From Chara braunii (Eukaryota > Streptophyta > Charophyceae > Charales > Characeae): DNA of 34,435 nucleotides. The translations under genes were made by a program, and so were the position numbers. The notes beneath the pieces were generated by a model. That model saw only the letters and a list, made by a program, of their open reading frames with translations, was not told where the DNA came from and did no database searches. Of the stretch, positions 1 through 11,050 are shown one piece after another. Location: positions 2,277,810 through 2,312,244 of the forward strand of contig BFEA01000061.1 in the NCBI GenBank assembly GCA_003427395.1, in the 5' to 3' direction. How positions within the stretch are numbered: position 1 is the first letter of the stretch; each line of letters opens with the position of its first letter.

Positions 1-263
1 TGTGTGTGTGTGTGTGTGTGCTTTTTTCTTCTTTTTTTCTCTTCTCGTTTTCATTCGTTTTTTTTTCTTCTTCCACGGTTGGCGGGGGTGCCCGTGCCCC
101 TTCACCCCCCCCCATCTCTGTGACCGTTTGATTGTGCTGAACGCGTTCAAGATCAAGTGCGCGTTCAGTTCAGCATGGGCGCGGGTGCGTTCAAGCACGC
201 GGCACGTGCCCCCCACTGGTGCATGGGCAGAGAAAGCCATCGGGGGGTGCACGCAGGATTAAA

Positions 264-266
<3 letters not shown>

Positions 267-327
<61 letters not shown>
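267..327. repeat. (CA)n microsatellite
   Basis: About 30 CA units with one G interruption near 295. It is preceded by CAGGATT plus a short A run. The same CAGGATT plus A run recurs at 454-487. Confidence 0.95.
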
Positions 328-328
<1 letters not shown>

Positions 329-458
329 CAGTCTGGGAACCGACTCTCCAAGGCCTAGAAAACCAACCGAGAGGGCCTGGCAAAGATCTGCGCGGCGGAG
401 GGCTGCCCCTAGAAAATGTCGTAACTCCTAAGTAGTCTGATGTGGGAGGCCCTCAGGA

Positions 459-460
<2 letters not shown>

Positions 461-487
<27 letters not shown>
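461..487. repeat. A27 homopolymer
   Basis: An uninterrupted run of 27 A. It could be an old retroposon tail on the plus strand, but no element upstream is recognisable, so it is given only as a simple repeat. Confidence 0.9.
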
Positions 488-491
<4 letters not shown>

Positions 492-523
492 GGCACATGC
501 GACCCGGAAAAAGCAGTAGCTGA

Positions 524-670
524 GGAAAGAAGGGTAATGAACCATGTGATCAGATGTTCGGGGCTTTTCAAGGGATAGCTGAAAAGTATGTAAACTCCCC
601 ACCATTCGATGGAGCCTCTGCGGAAGTGGAGCAGAGGTACGACTCAGGGTTACCCTCTGATCTGTGGACT
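524..670 (+). other. Weak open stretch, unknown
   Basis: A 49-codon frame lies between an in-frame TGA at 521 and a TAG at 671, with a possible ATG near 554. Its amino-acid mix (Gly, Ala, Glu, Tyr, Pro) is ordinary rather than low-complexity, unlike its neighbours. I do not recognise it. It could be an exon scrap, an element remnant or chance. Confidence 0.12.
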
Positions 671-1096
671 TAGAGAAATCTCAGAATTGAATGTATACTC
701 TGAGAAACTCTGTCGTATCATGTGTACTCAGCGAAGTGACCATACCGGACGTGCCACGCATCACGTCCTGTGCATGACACAAGGGTATGCATGCGTGCGC
801 ATGTGATGAGGCCCACCCCCAAAATTGGGGTGTCTGAACATTTGGGGACGGGCAGGGTGTCGTGGCAGACCCCGGCCCTCCCCTCCAAAAAAACTTGAAG
901 TCGAGAAGAAAAGACGAAATTGCGGCCATGCTCGACACCAGCCCCCAAAACAAATGTGTGTGTGTGTGTGTGGGCGACGCTCCACTACACAACACTACTG
1001 TATTTGGACGCTTTGTGGACCCGATACATTCAAAGTGTTTGAATCTGTCCAGAAGCCGTCCAAGTGCATGTACAGTGTTGTGCAACAGAACAAGGC

Positions 1097-1101
<5 letters not shown>

Positions 1102-1171
<70 letters not shown>
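1102..1171. repeat. (GT)n microsatellite
   Basis: About 35 GT units with a single C interruption near 1128. Confidence 0.95.
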
Positions 1172-1173
<2 letters not shown>

Positions 1174-1486
1174 TGTTTCTCCCAGGTAATCGGGAATTTA
1201 TAGAAGATATCTTCCAGGTCCGATACAGTCGGTATTAGTGTGCATCATACTGTGCAGAACAGATAGTTCTGACGGTAGTTTCTTTTCTTTTGGCTCACTC
1301 TAGTTCCAAGGTTCTTGAAATCACTATTGCCCCCCCCTCCTGATGTTGGAATGCATAAAGGCCATTTATCAGGTCCCATACGCAGGGGGCTGTTCCCTGG
1401 AAACTGCAGTGGTATTTCTGACAAGGGATTCCCCTGTACTCTCATCATCATGACTGCATCCACCTGAAAAATGGGCTGCATACATT

Positions 1487-1490
<4 letters not shown>

Positions 1491-1529
<39 letters not shown>
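1491..1529. repeat. (GA)n microsatellite
   Basis: About 19 uninterrupted GA units followed by a G-rich stretch. Confidence 0.95.
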
Positions 1530-1534
<5 letters not shown>

Positions 1535-1821
1535 GGGGGGTGGTAATGGACAGTTGACAAATCGAGGAGTTTGTGAAGTGGCCGTCACCCCTCCTCTCTC
1601 GATCAGGTACTATATACACTATTATACAGTCATGGTGAAGGTGCGTGCAGCTCTCGGAAGCTGGGCTCCGTGTGAACTCGAATGAGGTCGCCTTGTGTGT
1701 CCTTGAATGCATACAAGTGTCGATTGAGGTCAGATACAGTCGTGAGGGTGCGTGATGCTCTCAACAAACAGGGCCTCCTGTGAATTCGATGAGGAGTTGT
1801 GTCCCCTGTGCATTCGATGAA

Positions 1822-1825
<4 letters not shown>

Positions 1826-1884
<59 letters not shown>
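1826..1884. repeat. (CT)n(CA)n compound microsatellite
   Basis: CT units run to about 1852 and switch directly to CA units that end at 1884. The LINE I coding remnant begins about 70 bases downstream, so the repeat lies at or near that element's 5' truncation. Confidence 0.95.
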
Positions 1885-1887
<3 letters not shown>

Positions 1888-1956
1888 GTCACACAAAACG
1901 CACACACACAATGGGGGGCACAATGGTTGACTGTAACCCGGCACTCGATGCTCAAA

Positions 1957-3485
1957 CATCTCCCAACAATGCTATCATCAACCCAAAGGGAGCAGCTGGA
2001 GGTGCCATTAACCACGAAGGAATTGCTAGAGGCTCTGAGGGGGATGTAGGACGAAAAGACCCTAGGCCTGGATTTCTTCCCGAAGGAATTCTGGATCCAG
2101 TATTGGGACATCTTCCAAAAAGGATAGACAACTATGTGCATGCGGCTTAGGAAAGGGTGACTTTCGGGGGTCTAATCAGCCAATGGGTTACCACACTGCT
2201 CTACAAAAAAGGGGATAAAGCTGATGTCAGGAACTATTGACTGATCACACTCCTCCCCTCCCCTATAACATGGTCTCAAAAGCCCTGACGAATTGGCTGC
2301 TACTGCACATGAACCACCTCATCTTTGAAGACCAAACCAGATTCGTACCACAACGTGCACCTTGGTAATGAAACCATGAAGTATGCTTGGCAGCATCGAA
2401 AGGAAACTGCAGTCCTACTTAGAGAAATTGAAAAGGCGGATGACCATGTGGACTGGGACTTCGTGGACTGTTGCCTCTGGGCTTCAGGGCGTGGGTGTCT
2501 ATAATGCACAGATCCGCTGCCACAAATACCATCTCAACGAGCACTTGTCTCCACGATTCACACTCGAACGGTTGGTCCGCCAAAGGGGCCCGATGACCCC
2601 CCTCCTTTTTGTGTTAGTAATGGAGGCTCTGGCAGCAATGATACGGGTAAAATCTGAGATAGAATGCATAGACATTCCAGAATTACCCCCCCACATGGTG
2701 TCGGTCACGTCTCTATTCGCCAACGACCTTACAGTCCTCATTAAAGCCTCAACTGCATCTCTCAAGGCGCTAACGAAAACTATCCAAACGTTCGCAGTGG
2801 CGGCAGATATGAAGGTCAATTGGGGAACCAAGACAGAGGGGTGGTGGCTATCCTTGCAAGTCTCTCAGCCACCGCAACAACCACCGCAACAGCCCCCGGT
2901 CAGCTGGAAACCAAAAGAAGAAGCCATCAGAATCCTTGGAGTCCGCTTGACAGCCTTAGGGACTCCGGCGGACCACGACCAGGCCCTGGTCCAAACAACG
3001 CTCCAAAGATTGTCCATATGGGGTGGATTACATGCATTGATGGTGGGGAGAGCGTTAGCAATTAATTACACCGTACTGGTCACAGTTTGGTATAAAACAA
3101 CCTTTTGGGAAATCCTTGAAAACCAACTTGCACACCTATACTCAGTGTTGTGGGCCAACTTATGGAGGAGCAATCACAAACTGAAGAGGGTGGGTGGCCT
3201 GGGCATATCAGATCCGGGAGATGAGATCAAGTCCCTGATGTTCAAAGTCATCATCCGCCTCTTGCTAGCGAATGATGTCCTGTGGCTGCCGCTGGCGCAC
3301 ATACAACTACCAAACCTGCCCCATCCCTCCCATCCGGACGTTCCAGTTCATCCTCTTAAGTGGCTAACAATTAGGGCTTGGACAGTGTCTGGCTTGCCGT
3401 GCCACAACCAAACTGGAACTTCTTGTAATAAAGTTTGGAGGGACCTAAAAAATAACCCGCTGTGGATTAAAATGTTGCACCTATG
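1957..3485 (+). pseudogene. LINE I: decayed reverse transcriptase
   Basis: Remnant of the RT part of an L1-clade LINE ORF2. In order I can read: the region before the fingers (LTTKEL, then DFFPKEFW and YWDIF, with TAG and TAA breaks); LLYKKGDKADVRNY with LITLLP at about 2195-2260; LGNETMKYAWQ near 2365; KADDHVDW near 2430 in place of the usual KAFDRVDW; RQRGPMTPLLFVLVMEAL near 2580; and FAND at 2716-2727, where active RTs carry FADD. A long single frame then runs to 3485. Several frameshifts are needed, one near 2480. A Pro-Gln repeat (PPQQ units) sits near 2870-2890. The upstream endonuclease and ORF1 are absent, so the copy looks 5'-truncated next to a microsatellite. The missing catalytic Asp and the breaks make it inactive. 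Confidence 0.85.
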
Positions 3486-4000
3486 AAGGCAAATGGGGCA
3501 AATAAAAAAGTCTCCTCTCCTCAAATGGCGGGAGCTATGGAGCCGACCACTTTTTGGGAACCCAGATATATGCGATGAAACTGGGACGCCCCTCTCCTTA
3601 GCAACCAACTCTCACTGACTTACATGGGTGGGGTGAGGAATGACATTCACACGGTGGGAGACCTCTGGAATAGCGAGAGGGGAAGGTGGAAAACAGTCGA
3701 GCAGCTGCAGCCGAACCTGTCACGCGTCAAGAAAAGTCTGGAGAAGTTGGGCCATATTCACATGGTGATTTCACCTACATTGGTGAGGGCTCGGCAGGAC
3801 GCTCCATCGATCCACAGTCTGGACTGGGTCATATGCAACAACCAGAATATTGTCCCAATGACCATCTCTAGGGTGGGCCACTACACAGGTCAAGAGACAC
3901 AATTACAAGCATATGAACCGGACGTGCCGGGAGCGCGGTAGGCATCACTGAAAAGGGATGTCAATCAGGATCCCAAAATCCCTCTTGAAAGAGCGACTAG
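3486..4000 (+). pseudogene. LINE I: linker after the reverse transcriptase
   Basis: Continues the LINE I reading direction after the stop at 3484. A 105-codon open piece at 3624-3941 contains VGDLWNSERGRWKTVEQL, the kind of segment seen between RT and the C-terminal zinc module in plant L1 elements. Frame changes and stops separate it from both neighbours. The assignment comes mainly from position and partial pattern. Confidence 0.55.
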
Positions 4001-4181
4001 GGCGAGGGTGGTGGGGTCAAACAACATATGATACTTCACCTACAAAATGACCACCCCGGTGTGTGCACTCCCATTCAACCCGGACGAATGAGAGGGGACA
4101 GGGCGAGTTCCCACACCAATATGATAGTATTCGCTGAGACAAGGATATAAGGATGCGCACACACCACGTATCTCCACATCG

Positions 4182-4493
4182 GTGGTCCAAAACCATTGGA
4201 AAAGAGACTTGCCTGTACGAGAAATGCACTCGCATCATCGCATCCCTTGGGCCACCAATGCACACATTATGCCGACATTATATAGAGCTCTGCAATGGCA
4301 GATCACAAACTGGTGTCTCCGGACGACGGCCTATGTAACCTCAAGGTCTGACCTGGAGCAAGTAGGCATCCTGTCCCCTATTTGCTCCCATTGTGGATCC
4401 GACACCCAACGCAGACACTCAAATTTAGAGCACTTCCTGTTGGCATGCGCGATGGCAGTGAAGGTACGACAAGTATGGTGGGATGCATTGTAG
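4182..4493 (+). pseudogene. LINE I: zf-RVT-like C-terminal module
   Basis: A 103-codon frame carries WQITNWCLRTTAY, then CSHCGSD and NLEHFLLAC. Two paired Cys residues followed by His-x4-Cys are the ligands of the zinc-binding region after RT in plant LINEs. A WW pair lies shortly after. The spacing matches the corresponding modules of LINE III (about 26375) and LINE IV (29078), although the sequence is clearly more distant. Upstream DNA (4017-4180) is frame-broken. Confidence 0.75.
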
Positions 4494-4499
4494 CACGTT

Positions 4500-4920
4500 A
4501 TAACTTGATTGCATTTCCCATGGAACTTTACCTTATTCTCCTAAGCAAACACACAGATTATTCGACATGGTGAAAACCCTTTCAAGTCAACCTCTCCAAA
4601 CACATAAGGCTTGCCTGTCTCATGGTCTTATGGAGAATAAGGTGTTCAGTTGTAAGGCAAGATGCCGCCTTCAACTTCCACCAAGCCAAATCTGAACCAG
4701 CGGAGGTCATCCGGGCCAATATGCTGAAAGCAATAGAGACTTCCATGGAAAATTGGATCCCTAACCAGCAGATAACGGAAAGATACTGTGGAAAAACTGG
4801 ATGGCGCAGGAGTTGTAGTGGACTTATGAACTGGTAGAATGCTTCCTGACGCCACTGCCAGGTCAGACTAAAGGTGTCATGGCAGAAGGGAGCCTGAGTG
4901 CCAGGGGACAAGTTCAAATC
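4500..4920 (+). pseudogene. LINE I: extreme C-terminus
   Basis: Broken frames include LACLMVLWRIRCSVVRQDAA near 4610-4670 and a further 45 codons to a TAG at 4835. The hydrophobic LMVLW stretch corresponds to AILWVLWY in LINE III and AIIWAIW in LINE VI, which supports the family assignment. No poly(A) tail is visible, so the 3' end of this copy is lost or not recognisable. Confidence 0.5.
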
Positions 4921-4949
4921 TCATACGATGTGTTTTGCCTTGTCAGCTC

Positions 4950-5480
4950 TTTCGCCTCCCCATCCCGTTCACCCACACCCATCCCTGTGCCCCCTCCCCC
5001 CCTCCTGATTGCCTCGCTGCCCCCAACCCCAACACCTTCTCCCCCGATCCCAAGCAACCGCACCCCCCTTACGCCCTCTCCGCCCCCTCCCCTTTCAACG
5101 AGCTCCCCACCCTGCACCCCGTCTACAGTGTGCCTCTAGCTTCCCTGACCAAGAGCTAGGGCTATCTGGCTATCTTGCCTTTTCGGCCTGTGGGACTAGG
5201 TCATGGTCTAACCCCAACGGCCGTGTGCTCATCTAGTCCAGTCCAGTCCTGCCCGGTACCACCGTCGGTAGCTGGCCAGTCCAATCCATTCCATTCTGTC
5301 CGCTGGGGGTATACCCCAGCTGCAGCTTGTTTTCAGTCTCATTCTTCACTTGCACAATTTGGAGTACATTTGTGTTGAGTTTGTGTTGGACCTGCGTTGT
5401 CCCTTCTAGCTCCATCTACATCTCCCTCATCCGCATCCCTTCCTCTTGATTTTGACGGACCACCATCCTGGCGGGTCTGT
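4950..5480. other. Pyrimidine-rich non-coding stretch
   Basis: 4950-5150 is strongly C and T rich on the plus strand, and the proline-rich open frames over it are compositional. 5150-5480 is mixed sequence with no gene I can support. Because a primer-binding site follows at 5486, some of this may be LTR sequence, but no matching second LTR or clear TG start is visible. Confidence 0.5.
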
Positions 5481-5485
5481 CGTAC

Positions 5486-5500
5486 TGGTATCAGAGCGGG
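5486..5500 (+). other. Primer-binding site, initiator Met tRNA type
   Basis: The sequence TGGTATCAGAGC is the standard plus-strand primer-binding site complementary to the 3' end of plant initiator methionine tRNA, used by many Copia and Gypsy LTR retrotransposons. An LTR end would be expected just upstream, near 5480-5485, but a terminal CA is not obvious. A perfect 7-bp stem (5494-5500 with 5508-5514) overlaps it. No gag or pol coding follows, so any element is a fragment. A chance match of 12 bases is possible but unlikely in 34 kb. Confidence 0.5.
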
Positions 5501-5514
5501 AACTGTCCCCGCTC

Positions 5515-6540
5515 CCACACACCCCATCTCGCAAGTGCAAAAAAAATTGTGTAATCCCAATAGTGGGATTTTGGGCCATCTTAGGAGCAAATAGTAGGCA
5601 GGCCATTTTCAGAGTAAATAGATAGGAAAACAGTGGAAAAAGGTGCAGCATTGAGAGAGCGACACGTGGCGAATAATGAGAGCATTATTAAGATGTGTGC
5701 CCACAAATGTCAAGGCCAAGGCCAGCACACGTGCGCGTGCCATGCGGCCCCGCTCCCCCACCCCACCCTACCCCACCCCACCTCACCCCACCCCACCCCA
5801 CCCTGCTCCGAGATTATATATATCAAGATTTGGGATGCATGATGTTGCCAGGGTTTGCCAGCCATGCGCGTGCAAGGTCGGTGGCTTAACACACTGACCG
5901 AACTCTGTAGCAATTGCCAGCCATACGCGCGCAAGGCTAGTGGCTTAACACACCGACCGAACTCTGTACGTGTTCTAGTAGTGTGGCATGTTGGTGTTGA
6001 AGAGCGTCACACCAGCTATTTACTCCCTCCTCCCCGTTGGCGAGTGGCGAGCACTGCAGTGGCCAACATAACAGCAGCGAGTGGGCTGCTATTTGTCCGC
6101 CCCCCCCCCCCCCCCTCTTCCCCTGCGTCGTGGCTGTTGCTGCCTATACACGTGCCATCTGCAATGCCACGTGGCAACTTGCTGAATATCTTGAAGACAC
6201 TCCTAGCTAGGGGGCTGCACTACAGTGGAATACGGGTGGTTGCTCAAGATCTCAACACACCTGTATGATGATGATGTGAGAATGATTATCTCCTGTGTGT
6301 CTTTTTAACGGGGATAATTAAACTCCTGTTGAATCTCGTTAAATTCAAAAAAATCTCATTGAATTCGTGTTAAACGCGAAAATGGGCCGCTCCAGCGCTT
6401 TTCGAAAAAACGGAATTGATGCGCGGGATCCGGAACACGTGGCCCTAGGCAAAAAAAAATAAAATAAAAAAATAAAAAAATCCCGCAACCCCTGAAGCAA
6501 CTCTTAAACCACCGAATTAGACCAACAGTGTGCAAGGAAG
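5515..6540. other. Unassigned DNA
   Basis: Contains a C-rich simple stretch at about 5750-5810 built of CCCCA and CCCA units, the 59-bp tandem repeat at 5855-5970, a poly-C run near 6101-6115, and A- and T-rich DNA after 6290. No coding region is convincing. Confidence 0.6.
5855..5970. repeat. 59-bp tandem repeat, two copies
   Basis: Copy one starts at 5855 and copy two at 5914. Both run from TTGCCAGCCAT through GGCTTAACACAC to GACCGAACTCTGTA with a handful of substitutions. Function unknown. Confidence 0.9.
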
Positions 6541-7960
6541 ATGAGCAATAACGAACTTCAGCAATCAAACAGCATCATATATACAAGACCAGATAGTCGT
6601 GACCTCGAACCAACAACAGAATTACATCACGAGTTTCACCAAATAAGAAAACACCAAGAGCTCATAATTGACAATGTTGGTAAATTCTCATCATTATCAT
6701 CAATGAAGAACCAATGTTGGTATCCTATCTGGTGCTCGGCGCCCAGACTACAGATGGCAGATCCTATCTAGCCTAGACTACAATGTCGAAGATGACATCA
6801 ACAACTTTCCCTAAGTACGAGCATACAGCGATCAATATCGCATGCTTCCAGCACCAGGTATGTCTCTCGCCTCACTCACAACTTCGTTCCCCAACACACA
6901 GATGCCACTTGCACTTAAGGACCACCCTGTGCCACACCTAGCTTACAGCAGCGCAACTCGGCTATGGCTGTCTGCTCCTTCCTGCTCGCCCGTGAGCGTG
7001 TGAGCGTTGACCAACTATTAGCGCAACAGCGCTTACGCAGCATGAATCCAACACCCGAATGCCAAATGCGGAGGCAGGCCCTTTGCCATATGGAAGTGAC
7101 CTGCCTGCTTGCTGTCTTAGGCTGTGCTCGGCCTTTCCCAAGAAGCTTTCGGTAGGCCCCGATAGGTTGAGGCCCAATGAACACAACTCAGGCCCTAGGC
7201 CTGTAGTAGTTGCTCGCGCCCAACTGTCAACGGCTTGTGTTAGGCCCACATCCCGTATCCAGCCTGGGGCCTGCTTGCAATACATTCAAACAGGTTGCGC
7301 AGGGCGTGGGTTCTTCCAACCAACTGACGCTGCGCAACTGCCTGAATTTCCTTGAGTTGCGTGGTAACCGAAATAGGGGCCCTCAGGCCCTCGTTGTGCC
7401 TGCCTTCACTTAGGGCGGCCGACGTGATACTTGGCAGGGCCTAAAAGGGGCTCATAGGGGCATAAGCCTCGCATGTTTGAAACCTAAAAAAAAAACACTC
7501 ATTTCATTTTAGTTTTTCTTTTTTCATTGTGTGTTTATGTTTTTGATTTTTTAAAAATATATTTAAACATAAAAAAATAGAAATAAAAATATAAGGTTGT
7601 AGTCCTCGAAAAAACCTACAACCCCATATATATAGCCCAGGAAAAAAATCATCGCGGACCCTGTTAATGCACGTCCAACGCGCGTTTGAATGGGAGTTTA
7701 ACGCGAATGCAACGCGCGTTGAATTTTTCAACGCGGAACCCACGTTGAATTTAGAATCGGACACACAGATTATCTCTATTGCTGCAACGGAAGTTTGGCA
7801 GCAATGAAAACCCCCCTGACAAGGGGCCTGCGCGACAATGCAATTAAGGGGACTGATCAAAATCTCCGCTAACCCTAGATTATTTTTATAATTATTTTTT
7901 TGTTGCAGCAGTAGGTTTGTGGATCTTGGTAATCTTGTTTGTTTTTGTCCACCCAAGAGC
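6541..7960. other. Unassigned DNA with CpG-rich palindromes
   Basis: The 76-codon open frame at 6541-6771 and others near 7000-7400 match nothing I know and look accidental. 7660-7760 has a cluster of AACGCG words, including two copies of the palindrome AACGCGCGTT. 7490-7620 is A and T rich. No gene is supported. Confidence 0.55.
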
Positions 7961-8290
7961 TTGGTATAACCTACCTACTCACTAACCTATTCTTCCCCAA
8001 CCCCTTTCTCTCCCCTCACTCCATCATCGAATCATCTGTGTTGCCTCTACTACCACTACTCGCTCGTCCTAATTTACTTATTTGTCTTCTTTTCTTTACC
8101 TCTCTCCTCTCCTTCCCACTGTTCTCTCATAACCCTCCCTCTTCACTCATTTCCCACCATATTTCTCTCCCCTCTCCTCTGTACTCATTCCCTTTCACTA
8201 ATTTTCCCTTCTCTTCTCCACCTTTCCCATCCCTTTCTCTCCCATTCTCTCACCCTCCTCTCCCCCTTCATAGTTTCGAGACACTTTTCT
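7960..8290. repeat. Pyrimidine tract
   Basis: About 330 bases of C and T with few purines. The Ser, Pro and Phe rich open frame over it is a composition effect. A purine-rich counterpart lies at about 16260-16470. Confidence 0.85.
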
Positions 8291-8470
8291 CTCTGGTTGG
8301 TAAATTACTGTCCGGCAAAAAACATAAATCGGCACAGGCCTCCTTTGGCTGGCTGGTGCCGCCATCCATTTCCTTCCGGACGTTGAGCCCCTAAAGATGC
8401 CGCTTTAACACCCTGGATGAATAACGAATAGCGGTGCCAAATATTGATAGTTTAAACAACTTGAACGGAA

Positions 8471-9453
8471 TGATGCAAGGGCTTGAGACGCTCACCTTAT
8501 TTCACCCGAGGCCCAGACAAGTCAAAAGAGAGTGTGCCTAATTTGGCGTTTTTTTTTGTTCTTATTTTTTATGCAGAGTATTCAACAAAACCGCAAAAAA
8601 CTTTCAGGGTCATAAGTTCAATACTGGTCTTTGAGGAGGGAGGCGGGGGGAGGGTGGAGAAGTTAAAATAATGAAACAAAAATCTGCCCTGATATAACTT
8701 TTTTCTGGTTTTTGTTTTGNAAAACTTTGAGGANAGGGTTCAACTAGCCGAGGCCGGCCATTTTTATTTATTATTGAAAAAAAAGTGCAAGGCCTCTTCT
8801 CTTGGCCTCCAGTCCCACTAGCATAGGAAAAAGGGTATCGTGTATCAAGCGTGACACTGTGGCAGAGGCATAACATGCCCGTTAGTGATTTGTGGGCGTA
8901 GAACAAGAGAAACGCAAAAACAAACAGAAAAAAAAAAGACATCATGCCCAAAAATCAGCCATGATGCAAGGGCTTGAGACCCTCACCGTATTTCACCCGA
9001 GGCCCAGACAAGTCAAAAGAGAGTGTGCCTAATTTGGCGGTTTTTTTTGTTCTTATTTTTTATGCAGAGAGTATTCAACAAAACCGCAAAAAACTTTCAG
9101 GGTCACAAGTTCAATACTGGTCTTTGAGGAGGGAGGCGGGGGGAGGGTGGAGAAGTTAAAATAATGAAACAAAAATCTGCCCTGATATAACTTTTTTCTG
9201 GTTTTTGTTTTGAAAAACTTTGAGGACAGGGTTCAACTAGCCGAGGCCGGCCATTTTTATTTATTATTGAAAAAAAAGTGCAAGGCCTCTACTCTTGGCC
9301 TCCAGTCCCACTAGCATAGGATAAAGGGTATCGTGTATCAAGCGTGACACTGTGGCAGAGGCATAACATGCCCGTTAGTGATTTGTGGGCGTAGAACAAG
9401 AGAAACGCAAAAACAAAGAGAAAAAAAAAGACATCATGCCCAAAAATCAGCCA
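8471..9453. repeat. 491-bp tandem duplication
   Basis: Two copies, 8471-8961 and 8962-9453, are almost identical. Differences are a few substitutions and one- or two-base indels, such as GAGTATTC against GAGAGTATTC. Two undetermined bases (8720 and 8734) fall in the first copy only. Neither copy codes for anything recognisable. The near identity means either a recent duplication or an assembly artefact where a gap was filled. Confidence 0.95.
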
Positions 9454-10483
9454 TTAGGGGCGAGGACCCACTAGGGCCGTATTATACCGTGGGACTGTGG
9501 TGTGTGACACCCTTTTGACATTTCGAAAATGGTTTACGCATTTTTTCATATTTGAAAAACTTACTTTCTGCGAGTTAAAGAAAGTAAAATTCAGCTAGGG
9601 GCACTCCCATTAGCCAATGGGCTGTGAGCCATGAAATTCATCGTCGTTTTTCTGGGTGTATGCTGCCCTCAGCCAGTGGGAAGGGTCCTCCGAAGGTCGT
9701 TGCTGTCAAGTTATTATGATGTTTGGCAGTACAAACGACTTTATTTTTTTTGTCTGCATTTTTATCAACTCGAAGTAGTGTAGCAAGGTCGCAATATTGC
9801 CCTCCCCCCCAAAAAAAAGTATGGAAAACACAACGTTGCTACAATGATTTTGAAATAAAAGAACAAGGAACAAATGGTGAAAATGCGTAGGGTACATACA
9901 CAACCAAAACATTTTCACTTATAATTTTTTTTGAATCTGTTCAAAACTTAGAGTGACGCTCGGGCAACGAGGGATCGCGAAGGCGCTGTCACGTGCATAA
10001 CTATGCCGTGTTAGAGCTGGTTGTCGGGGTGGTGGTGGTGATGGGGATTATGGCCCAAGGGCGTGAGGGGGAGGTTGCTGCAAGGGATCATTGACCTTCT
10101 CCCACCATAGCCTGATCTTGGTCGTCTGATGACGACAATCCTGAGTGGCCGCGTGCAGAGGAGAGCATGTGGGGCCGACCATAGGGCATGATCTGGGCGC
10201 CGCAATTATACCATAATCGTAACCGGTCCGGGGCTTTGCCCCCTGATTCAGATACGGAGCCCGTTCGTTGAACTTAGCAATTGGGTTGACTTACGGGGAA
10301 CTGGCGTGGACACTTGGAGCGATTTCGAGACGGATGGCGACCTACTTGCTGCGCACTTGACGGACATTTGAACCGGACGTCAGTCGGTTTGTTGTGCATC
10401 CTCTCTAGGTGATGCCGTGGAATAATATTTGACCCGCAAAACTGTTTTAACGTTGCTCACCTCTTGTTGATTTGCGACCACTG
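9454..10483. other. Unassigned DNA
   Basis: No coding sequence is supported. Around 10225-10270 the words GGGGCTTTGCCCC and AGCCCGTTCGTT recall motifs at 18500-18600, suggesting shared repeat sequence. The stretch may include the 5' part of LINE II, but nothing in it shows that directly. Confidence 0.5.
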
Positions 10484-11050
10484 AAAGATCGGTCAGATCT
10501 TCCCATGCGTTGTGGCAATTGGAGTGTGTGGTCTAGTTTTAGGTATGTGTGATATCAAGGTCGGGTTATGTAGACATGTAAGAACCTTTTTGATCAGGAA
10601 TGAGAGATCGGTGTGATCCACATACCACGATTGTTGCTTCGGGTATACGTGAAAATAAGGTTGGGTTGTTTGTCTATTTCAGATTGATCTCCAACTATTG
10701 TTAGGGTTTGATCTTGCTATTTCGTGGGCTTGTTTTTTTGGATTCGGTTGACCTTTGGATTCTAAAGATCGGTCAGATTTTCCCATGCGCTGTGGCGATT
10801 GGAGTGTGTGATATATTTTTCGGTATGTGTGATATGAAGGTGGGGTTATGTAAACATGTGAGAAATTGGTATGATCCACATACCACGATTGTTGCTTCTG
10901 GTATACGTGAAAATAGGGTTGGGTTGTTTGATGTGTGTGATAACTGGGTCGGGCTGTCTATTTCAGATTGATCTCCAACTGTTGTTAGGGTTTTATTTTG
11001 CTATTTTGTGGGCTCAATTTTTTTGGATTTGGCTGATCTTTGGATTCTAA
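10484..11050 (+). repeat. 280-bp tandem repeat upstream of LINE II
   Basis: Two units start with AAAGATCGGTCAGAT at 10484 and 10764. They share blocks such as TCCCATGCG, GGAGTGTGTG, CCACATACCACGATTGTTGC, AGATTGATCTCCAACT and GTTAGGGTTT. The second unit has a partial internal duplication near 10930-10960. The ORF1 start of LINE II lies about 270 bases downstream. By position the array could be a repeated 5' UTR or promoter region of the element, as with monomers of mouse L1. That reading is inference. Confidence 0.8.

Larger units (their letters stand above)
1..1950. other. Microsatellite-rich unassigned DNA
   Basis: No gene can be supported here. The stretch holds (TG)n at 1-20, (CA)n at 267-327, A27 at 461-487, (TG)n at 955-972 and 1102-1171, (GA)n at 1491-1529 and a compound (CT)n(CA)n at 1826-1884. 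Apparent open frames rich in alternating Cys-Val or Thr-His are translations of these repeats. The remaining unique DNA shows no family I recognise, apart from a weak 49-codon open stretch at 524-670 listed separately. Confidence 0.8.

Noticed and set aside
157-435. Open frames rich in Thr-His or Cys-Val over the CA and GT repeats (also 825-1238 and 1630-1959)
   Set aside because: They are direct translations of microsatellites, with no other coding support.
253-487. Retroposon flanked by CAGGATT direct repeats (253 and 454)
   Set aside because: The A run follows both repeats rather than preceding the second, so the layout does not fit a target duplication.
4879-5139. Proline-rich 86-codon frame
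   Set aside because: Produced by a C-rich pyrimidine tract. The neighbouring frames are equally open and equally biased.
5750-5810. Telomere-like repeat (CCCCA and CCCA units)
   Set aside because: Short, irregular and not the plant telomere unit. Simple C-rich repeat.
7939-8394. 151-codon Ser, Pro, Phe and Leu rich frame that could look like a membrane protein
   Set aside because: The sequence is a long CT tract, and hydrophobicity follows from TTC, CTC and TCC codons.
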